DNA of 11,401 nucleotides from Bacillota bacterium (GTDB lineage Bacteria > Bacillota > Clostridia > Acetivibrionales > DSM-1351), in NCBI GenBank assembly GCA_023392075.1, contig JAEVZU010000270.1, positions 1 to 11,401 on the forward strand, given 5' to 3'. Of this stretch, positions 6,426 to 11,401 are shown one piece after another. A model generated the notes under the pieces. That model did no database searches, had not been told where the DNA came from, and worked only from the letters and a program-made list of their open reading frames with translations. Numbering within the stretch: the first letter of the stretch is position 1; each line of letters starts with the position of its first letter. The position numbers and the translations under genes are program-made.

Positions 6426-7758
6426 ATCCTTGTACAAAAGTTCCTTTAAAAACATAACTGTTTCGGAGAAAATAATAGCCGAATTGGAAACAAAAGCTTC
6501 AGCTTGTATAACAACTGCTTGTCCCGGGAAAAGGAAGGTTTCCAAACTGCTCCTTCCCTTAGCGCTGCTGCTTGCAGTGTCGATAATTACTGTTTCGGCA
6601 GCACCAGCCCTGGGACTCGATACTGCCTTCAGGGGATTTTTTTCACAATTCTTCGGATCAAAAATATCGGATAAGCAGCTGGGCATTATTGAAAAGTATG
6701 GGTATGCGCCCAATAAAAGCTATAAAAGAGACGGAGTTGAACTCAGTATTGACGGAGTTATCGGGGACAGCAATAATTTATATGTCAAATACACCATATC
6801 AATGGCCAAGGGTTATGACCACTATACCCATTCGGCTGTTGCTTCGAGAAAACTATATATAGGAGATCTGAAAAAGGAACTACAGCCTGCTTCAATTGTT
6901 TCGTACTCACTTCTTGAAGATCCTGCTTCTGCAACCTTTGACTGCGCCACAATTTATACCTTTAATAAAGATCTTGACACAGAAGGTAAAAATGCCATAT
7001 TCGTTATGACCTTCCCTGCCAGGTATGAATCTACAGGAATAGACCTTTATAAAATATGTTCAAAATACCCGGAGGCCGGTGTAGACACAAAGGATAAATA
7101 TAATGTCCCCGACAGCAGGCTGGGTATTCCCTTAAAAACCCAATACGGCAAGCTGCTTCTGGAATCGGTTGCGTATTCCGGAGACAATCTGGTCCTTGCA
7201 GTTGATACCTCAGATTATTATAAAATTCCGGCTATCTACCTCCGGAATAAAAAAACGGGAAAAATTTATACCCGCGATGACATTTTTACTTCCGTCAACC
7301 GTCACAACCTTGAAATCTACCCCTTTAATGTAGGGGATGAAAACCTGAAGGAGCTGAATGTAGTTATGCCGGAGGAGGAATATTTCAGCTTTCCCTTGCA
7401 GTACACCGCTAAAACCAGAATATATGATTTGTCCCGAAAAAATATTATAATCAAGAATACAAGGCTGGACAAAATAAAACTTTCTCCCATTACAATTACA
7501 TTCTCAGGGACTGTACCTGCAGGCCACCTCCCGGATTTCTCCTCCGATGACTTCTCCATAAGAATGAAAGATAAAACTGTTTTTGAGAGCATCAAATTGA
7601 GGGAAGGCAGAAGCGGATATGAAAGTGGTAATTTCACAATGAGTCTTCAATTTGAAGCCCCTCTGGAAATTGAAGCTGCTGATGCCTTGCGTATAAAAAC
7701 CGCAAATGAAGATGAAATAATAGAAATACCTCTCAATCAAAGTTATTCTCTCCGATAA
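6418..7758 (+). CDS. DUF4179-type membrane protein, probable anti-sigma factor of the adjacent ECF sigma
   Basis: The product has 446 residues with a short cytoplasmic N-terminus (1-42, including FKNITVSEKIIAELE), one membrane helix (about 43-62, ending SAAPALG) and a large extracytoplasmic part rich in beta-strand-like sequence. The segment after the helix (about 65-160: AFRGFFSQFFG, then IEKYGYAPNKSYKRDGVELSIDGV) resembles DUF4179, and the C-terminal 120 residues resemble the companion domain often annotated DUF5643; both calls come from recognition, not a search. Such proteins are usually encoded directly after an ECF sigma gene. ATG 6418 has GGAGGAG 7 nt upstream and overlaps the sigma stop. 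Inferred role: bind and hold the sigma factor at the membrane until an outside signal. No classical zinc-type anti-sigma HxxxCxxC motif is visible. Cys30 and Cys35 lie in the tail. Confidence 0.72.
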   Translation: MNKSLYKSSFKNITVSEKIIAELETKASACITTACPGKRKVSKLLLPLALLLAVSIITVSAAPALGLDTAFRGFFSQFFGSKISDKQLGIIEKYGYAPNKSYKRDGVELSIDGVIGDSNNLYVKYTISMAKGYDHYTHSAVASRKLYIGDLKKELQPASIVSYSLLEDPASATFDCATIYTFNKDLDTEGKNAIFVMTFPARYESTGIDLYKICSKYPEAGVDTKDKYNVPDSRLGIPLKTQYGKLLLESVAYSGDNLVLAVDTSDYYKIPAIYLRNKKTGKIYTRDDIFTSVNRHNLEIYPFNVGDENLKELNVVMPEEEYFSFPLQYTAKTRIYDLSRKNIIIKNTRLDKIKLSPITITFSGTVPAGHLPDFSSDDFSIRMKDKTVFESIKLREGRSGYESGNFTMSLQFEAPLEIEAADALRIKTANEDEIIEIPLNQSYSLR

Positions 7759-7845
7759 AATTGTATGTAATAAGCCTCTTCCGATTGGCTGTTCAATAAT
7801 TCGGGATACTTATATTTGTCTTCGGTATTGAAGTGGATTCATAAA

Positions 7846-7883
7846 AAAAAATAAACTGTGAGTAAAATTACAGTTTATTTTTT
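7846..7883. terminator. Bidirectional intrinsic terminator between convergent genes
   Basis: A perfect 14-bp inverted repeat (7846-7859 with 7870-7883) surrounds a 10-nt loop. Each arm starts with an A-run and ends with a T-run, so the transcript from either strand would end in a hairpin closed by A-U pairs with a U-tract. The hairpin core is AAACTGT/ACAGTTT. It lies between the ends of the DUF4179 gene (plus) and the DUF438 gene (minus, 13 bp away). Low GC in the stem makes it weaker than a typical terminator. Confidence 0.7.
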
Positions 7884-7895
7884 GCTTACAAATTG

Positions 7896-9128
7896 TCAAT
7901 TATCGGACACAAGGCGTTTTTCACCCGTTATTTCCTGGATTGGCTTGATATCCTGAGTAACCTCCAGCGTTCCAAGGAATTCACCCTTGTCGTTTCTTAC
8001 AGCGAAGTACCTGATGTACACATACTTACTTCCCATTTTTATCCAAAAGTCTTCATGATCCTTCTTTCCCGATTTCAATTCCTCAACGATACCTTCCACT
8101 ATATGAACGCTTGCAGGCGGATGGCAGTTCTTTACCTCTCTTCCGATGATTGTCTTGGGCCTTGCGAATATCCGCTCCTTCCCCTGGGTAAAGTATTTCA
8201 CATATCCGTCCTTATCCACAAAGGTTACATCTATTGGCAAGGTGTTCAGCATTGCATTTATCTCTTCGGGCAATAGTATTCCTGCGTCAAATTTTACATA
8301 TCCGCCATGTACCGGCTCTTCCCCTTCACTTTTTGCCTTCTGCTCCACATTGACCTGCACCGGCTGCCATTTGGGGCTGGGCTCTATCATGCAATAGCCT
8401 ATCTCGGCACTGGCCTCCTGTATTTTCAGCCATTCATCCTCGGCCAGTGTGTCAAGCAGCATTGGAAAAAGTATATTTTCCTCTTTAAAAATCATTTCAA
8501 TAATCCTGTTGCAAACCTCTTCTGCTGTTTGTATAAATTCAGTCCTGTTGCCTTCCCCCTGTGCCAGAGCCTTTAGTATGCCCTTTACAGCAGCCCTTAT
8601 TTCATCGTCCACGCCCCACATAACCTTTGGAGGAGCAGTTATCCCATACTTCTCCATGAACGGGAACAGCAGATTTTCCTTTCTGGAATAATGCCTGTCA
8701 AGCTCCCACAGCTTATTAAAATCCTCGGTCAGAAGCTTTAAGCTCTGGTCACCGCCGGATTTGCCGTAATCCTCAAGATGCTTCTTTATCCTGTCATTAA
8801 CCAATGTTTCAAGCTTTCTGTTCTCCAGCTTGAATACATGTACCGGATGTCCCGGGATATCCTCGGGCTTGTCGGGCCGGTGTATTTCTTCGATGGAGCC
8901 TTTAAAAACTGCCGCATGTACGTCGCACAGGTTTTGTATCTCCTGCACCGGCATTCCCTCCATTATAAGCGCCTGCTCCATTTCGGATATCTCTGTCGGA
9001 GAAATCCCCTCAATAAGCTCCTCAAATCTGGCTTTAACCTCATCAACAGACTTGCCGTTGTGGAGCTCCAAAATTATTTCCTTCAGGACCTTTTGCCTGT
9101 ATTCGCGATTATTTATAAACTCACTCAT
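7896..9128 (-). CDS. DUF438 / hemerythrin-like / PAS protein
   Basis: The product has 410 residues in three parts. The DUF438 region (about 10-85) ends with the conserved-looking LCDVHAAVF (His71). A hemerythrin-like HHE four-helix region (about 92-240) follows: GHPVHVFKLENRKL, ELDRHYSRKENLLFPFMEKYG and MIFKEENILFPML, with the His and Glu residues expected to bind a non-haem di-iron site. Last is a PAS domain (about 290-395: LPIDVTFVDKDGYVKYF to GEFLGTLEVTQDI). It is soluble, with no signal peptide. HHE domains bind O2, NO or iron, and PAS domains sense redox or ligands, so a cytoplasmic sensor or scavenger fits, but the function of this architecture is not established. No kinase or DNA-binding output domain is present. 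ATG 9128 has AGGAGG 6 nt upstream, overlapping the stop of the preceding gene. It is the last gene of the block. Confidence 0.85.
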   Translation of the reverse strand: MSEFINNREYRQKVLKEIILELHNGKSVDEVKARFEELIEGISPTEISEMEQALIMEGMPVQEIQNLCDVHAAVFKGSIEEIHRPDKPEDIPGHPVHVFKLENRKLETLVNDRIKKHLEDYGKSGGDQSLKLLTEDFNKLWELDRHYSRKENLLFPFMEKYGITAPPKVMWGVDDEIRAAVKGILKALAQGEGNRTEFIQTAEEVCNRIIEMIFKEENILFPMLLDTLAEDEWLKIQEASAEIGYCMIEPSPKWQPVQVNVEQKAKSEGEEPVHGGYVKFDAGILLPEEINAMLNTLPIDVTFVDKDGYVKYFTQGKERIFARPKTIIGREVKNCHPPASVHIVEGIVEELKSGKKDHEDFWIKMGSKYVYIRYFAVRNDKGEFLGTLEVTQDIKPIQEITGEKRLVSDN

Positions 9129-9138
9129 AAAAAACCTC

Positions 9139-9366
9139 CTATTCCTTTATTCTGAATCCCTTGCTTTCCAATTCCCTTTTAATTCTTCCCAAATCCACGC
9201 CCTTCATAACCGCGCCTTTGGGTATGGTCATGAATCTTCCTGCCGTATTCAGCATGGCGGGGTTGGTTATCTGGTCGAAACCAAGCCCCCGGAGAAGCTC
9301 CACCACCTCGGGATAATCCCGGCACAGGTCATGTACAGATTTGTTCAGGTCTATTACTTTTTCCAT
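9139..9366 (-). CDS. Small DUF1858-type protein related to the Ric/ScdA N-terminal domain
   Basis: This 75-residue soluble protein lies between ric and the DUF438 gene. Its N-terminal half (DLNKSVHDLCRDYPEVVELL, then RGLGFD) matches the short helical DUF1858/ScdA-N type. Aligned without gaps to the Ric start proposed here, Asn8, Ser10, Pro19, Glu20, Glu23, Arg26 and Asp31 are identical and in register, but the Ric Cys33-Cys34 become Ile-Thr. The second half has the motif MLNTAGRFMTIPKGA, which I recall from proteins next to DUF438 genes. TTG 9372 gives a longer frame, but AGGAGG (9373-9378) is 6 nt before ATG 9366. The stop codon overlaps the SD of the next gene, so the two are probably translationally coupled. 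A structural or regulatory partner of the hemerythrin-like proteins is possible; function unknown. Confidence 0.78.
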   Translation of the reverse strand: MEKVIDLNKSVHDLCRDYPEVVELLRGLGFDQITNPAMLNTAGRFMTIPKGAVMKGVDLGRIKRELESKGFRIKE

Positions 9367-9379
9367 AGTCAACCTCCTT

Positions 9380-9398
9380 CTTCAAGCCGGCCTTGAAG
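9380..9398 (-). repeat. Intercistronic hairpin directly upstream of the DUF1858 gene SD
   Basis: CTTCAAG (9380-9386) and CTTGAAG (9392-9398) form a perfect 7-bp stem with a 5-nt loop. On the transcribed strand the stem ends 1 nt before the AGGAGG of the small DUF1858 gene and about 14 nt after the ric stop codon. There is no U-run, so termination is unlikely. It could affect mRNA stability or ribosome access. The role is inferred. Confidence 0.4.
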
Positions 9399-9412
9399 CA
9401 GCTTAAAACTTA

Positions 9413-10108
9413 TTATTCGTATCTTCTGATAAGAATATTGTTTTCAAGGTGTATATGCCGGAAAAGGTCGCCCTCAAGCTCCTGGAGCATGGAATAGGCC
9501 ATTTCAAAAGTCCGGCAGCCGTCTTTGGGCACATTGTAATCTCCCGTCAGCTTCCTCAGCTCCTTTAGAATATCTCCGGCACCCTCATGCTCCTCCTCGG
9601 TTTCCACCAAAACTGCCCTTATCTCCAGGGCGAGTTCATCGGAAGGCTCAGCTTGGTACTTATTTATCAGGGGGAACAGCAATTCCTCCTCTTTTATCAA
9701 GTGCTGCTCCAGCTCGGTTCTGAGGCTGTTAAAAAGCTTGTGCACCCTGAAAAGTTCCCGGTGGTTTGCTCCGTGCGCTCTCAGTATCTTTGAGGTAAGT
9801 TCTCCTATTTCGGGCAGCGACTTCTGCAGGTATGCATGATGGGTAGCCACGATATATTCTATAAGCTTACCTGATTTCATTTCCCGGAAATCTACTCTTT
9901 TAATAAGCTCCCTGGTATCATGCCGTGCCTCTTCAAGCTTCTGCAGCACCTCGGCCCGGTCCAGCTTCTGCTCCTCTATGGCCGCGGACAGGGGCCTGTT
10001 CCCTCCGCAGCAGAAATCAATATTATACCTTCTGAATACTTCGCTTGCTTCCGGAAGCATTGCAACTATTTCACCGATGCTTTGATTTGTATTTATACTT
10101 GCAGTCAT
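9413..10108 (-). CDS. ric: Iron-sulfur cluster repair di-iron protein (Ric/ScdA/YtfE family)
   Basis: This is a cytoplasmic di-iron protein that in characterised relatives helps restore Fe-S clusters damaged by nitric oxide or oxidants. It has 231 residues. The N-terminal ScdA-N domain (1-40) carries the hallmark VFRRYNIDFCCGGNRPL with Cys33-Cys34. The hemerythrin-like domain follows, with His90/His91, His112/His116, His136 and Glu140 (EQHLIKEEELLFP), His174 (EEEHEGA) and His218/His220 with Glu222 (RHIHLENN), matching the ligand pattern of the family. GTG 10132 would lengthen the frame, but AAAAGGAGG (10118-10126) is inside it, 9 nt before ATG 10108, which is chosen. The last residues read ILIRRYE where I expect ILFPR; all likely iron ligands remain. 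It lies 44 bp after fprA, which fits a nitrosative/oxidative stress operon. Confidence 0.93.
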   Translation of the reverse strand: MTASINTNQSIGEIVAMLPEASEVFRRYNIDFCCGGNRPLSAAIEEQKLDRAEVLQKLEEARHDTRELIKRVDFREMKSGKLIEYIVATHHAYLQKSLPEIGELTSKILRAHGANHRELFRVHKLFNSLRTELEQHLIKEEELLFPLINKYQAEPSDELALEIRAVLVETEEEHEGAGDILKELRKLTGDYNVPKDGCRTFEMAYSMLQELEGDLFRHIHLENNILIRRYE

Positions 10109-10152
10109 GGCTTGTGCCCTCCTTTTATACACTGTGTGCTATACCCGTAGCA

Positions 10153-11379
10153 TTAATTTGAATTTACCAGTTCTGCAAAAACGCTTCCCGCCTTTTCTGC
10201 GGTGTCCATGCCCTCATCCCTGTCAAACTTCACTCTAAGAGGGAATAATTGTTCGTCAACACCTATTGTCCCTACAAGGTAATTCTGATTTACAACCTTA
10301 AATCCAGCCCCGGCAAGATAATTCTCTATATGCATAATGGCTTCACCGCTCCAGCCGTAAGATCCGAAAGCAGCGGCAAATTTCCCGTCGGCCGGGGTTC
10401 CCTTTAATGCTTTCAGCAGTTCCTCAACATTTCCCACCATATCGGCATATTTCGTAGAACTGCCTACCAGAAGTCCGTCAGACTCTTTTATTACGTTGGT
10501 CACTTCTTCTATATCAGCGTTTTTAAGATTGAAAACCGAAGTTGCTATTCCGCTGTCCTCAAGCCCTTTTGCCAATCGCTGTGCCACTTTTGCAGTGTTT
10601 CCGGTCATTGTAGAAAATACAACGGCCACTTTCTTTATGTTATTATTACCGCAATCTTTGCTCATTACATCATAAAGTCCGATAAATGAGGCAGCATCCT
10701 TACGGAGGATATATCCATGGGATGGAGCGATCATCTCTATCTCCAGATTCTTTATCTTATCCAGCATACCTCTTACATATGGTCTGTGAGGAGCCATTAT
10801 CAATTTGTAATAAACCTTGAAATCTTCCAGATAGTCATTCCGGGCCAGATCATTAAACAGTTCTGCGGCGGCAATATGAGTGCTGAAAATATCACAGGGA
10901 AACAGGGTTTTGTCTTCTACAGAATAGGTAATCATTGTCTCCTCCGTATGAAGGTAGGGTGTCTCAAAGAATTTCAGGGTCTTGCCCCCTATGTCAAGAC
11001 TGTCCCCATCCCCGACAATTACAAACTCTCTGTGGTGCAGCTTGAACATATCCTTGAGCAAACCGCTTGCAAGCTCGGTAGTAACAATTTTCGCCTTCTT
11101 TGCCTTTGCAGCAAGTGCAGGCAATGCACCTGCATGGTCAGGCTCTACATGATTAATAACTATATACTCTATACCTTCGGGATTTATCATTTTCACAAGC
11201 TTATCTACATATTCCCTGCCAAAGGCTATGTCTACCGTATCAATCACCGTCGGTTTTTCAGTCATAAGAAGATAGCTGTTATAGGTTGTTCCTTTTTCAA
11301 GTATGAGTCTGTGGAAAGGTACTTTTCTGTCATCAACCTTTCCGACCCAGTATACTCTATCATTTATTTGTACGCTCAT
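10153..11379 (-). CDS. fprA: A-type flavo-diiron protein (FprA family), O2/NO reductase
   Basis: This is a soluble enzyme that in related anaerobes reduces O2 to water and/or NO to N2O, using electrons from rubredoxin or a flavoreductase. It is complete at 408 residues, the usual A-type length. The metallo-beta-lactamase-like domain (1-245) has the di-iron motif HVEPDHAG (His77, Glu79, Asp81, His82), then His144 (YLHTEETM), Asp163 (FPCDIFSTH) and His221 (APSHGYILR), so the iron site looks intact. The flavodoxin domain (about 249-405) has the FMN phosphate loop STMTGNT (256-262) and later FGSYGWSGEA. ATG 11379 has AGGAGG 10 nt upstream. No C-terminal rubredoxin or flavin-reductase domain is fused, so electrons must come from a separate donor not in view. 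It is the first visible gene of the block; its promoter lies beyond the right edge. O2 versus NO preference cannot be read from sequence. Confidence 0.95.
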   Translation of the reverse strand: MSVQINDRVYWVGKVDDRKVPFHRLILEKGTTYNSYLLMTEKPTVIDTVDIAFGREYVDKLVKMINPEGIEYIVINHVEPDHAGALPALAAKAKKAKIVTTELASGLLKDMFKLHHREFVIVGDGDSLDIGGKTLKFFETPYLHTEETMITYSVEDKTLFPCDIFSTHIAAAELFNDLARNDYLEDFKVYYKLIMAPHRPYVRGMLDKIKNLEIEMIAPSHGYILRKDAASFIGLYDVMSKDCGNNNIKKVAVVFSTMTGNTAKVAQRLAKGLEDSGIATSVFNLKNADIEEVTNVIKESDGLLVGSSTKYADMVGNVEELLKALKGTPADGKFAAAFGSYGWSGEAIMHIENYLAGAGFKVVNQNYLVGTIGVDEQLFPLRVKFDRDEGMDTAEKAGSVFAELVNSN

Positions 11380-11401
11380 AATATCAATTCCTCCTGTTCT
11401 G

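Noticed and set aside
7759..7845. Possible small RNA or gene in the tail of the DUF4179 unit
   Set aside because: No coding frame with an SD and no stable hairpin apart from the terminator; read as 3' untranslated sequence.
8830..9396. Plus-strand open frame of 188 codons, rich in Ser and Cys
   Set aside because: Antisense to the DUF438 and DUF1858 genes, which have clear homology and SDs; composition is that of a reverse-strand shadow.
10109..10152. Short palindrome ACACTGTGT (near 10129-10137) between fprA and ric as a regulator site
   Set aside because: Only 9 bp, no match to NsrR, FNR or HcpR-type sites I know, and it lies inside an operon; likely chance.

Overview
The window looks like chromosome of an anaerobic, low-to-moderate GC Gram-positive bacterium of the class Clostridia. 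The signs are strong AGGAGG-type Shine-Dalgarno (SD) sites, frequent TTG and GTG starts, a clostridial-type sigma/DUF4179 pair, and an oxygen/NO-detoxifying flavo-diiron protein beside a Ric-type di-iron repair protein. A Ruminiclostridium-like relative is possible, but the genus is not established from sequence alone. No tRNA, rRNA, CRISPR array, insertion sequence or phage gene was seen, and no gene-free stretch exceeds about 220 bases.

There are three blocks. (A) Positions 1-5812, all on the minus strand. A well-formed sigma-A-like promoter (5784-5812) precedes an OmpR-family response regulator, a HAMP histidine kinase, two binding-protein-dependent sugar-type ABC permeases (MalF-like, then MalG-like), an HlyD/MacA-type membrane-fusion adaptor, and the start of a MacB/FtsX-type permease that runs off the left edge. 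Spacing is tight except for a 96-bp gap between kinase and MalF-like gene, which carries a 10-bp tandem repeat that could be an internal operator. Importer-type permeases in line with exporter-type parts, with no ATPase or solute-binding protein in view, is the most unusual arrangement here.

(B) Positions 5813-7758, plus strand, divergent from A. An ECF sigma factor overlaps a membrane protein of the DUF4179 anti-sigma-like type by 8 bp. The block shares an AT-rich control region of about 218 bp with block A and ends at an A/T-rich, probably bidirectional terminator (7846-7883).

(C) Positions 7896-11379, minus strand, convergent with B. The order of transcription is fprA (flavo-diiron protein), ric (di-iron Fe-S repair protein), a 75-residue DUF1858-type protein, and a DUF438-hemerythrin-PAS protein. 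This reads as an operon for oxygen and nitric-oxide stress: FprA would remove O2 or NO, Ric would repair damaged iron centres, and the last two are uncharacterised partners. The small protein aligns without gaps to the N-terminal domain of Ric but lacks its Cys-Cys pair.

Several starts were moved inward from the longest open frame because a strong SD sits inside the frame. Under these choices the response regulator, the MalG-like permease and the HlyD-like adaptor start with TTG, and the sigma factor with GTG.
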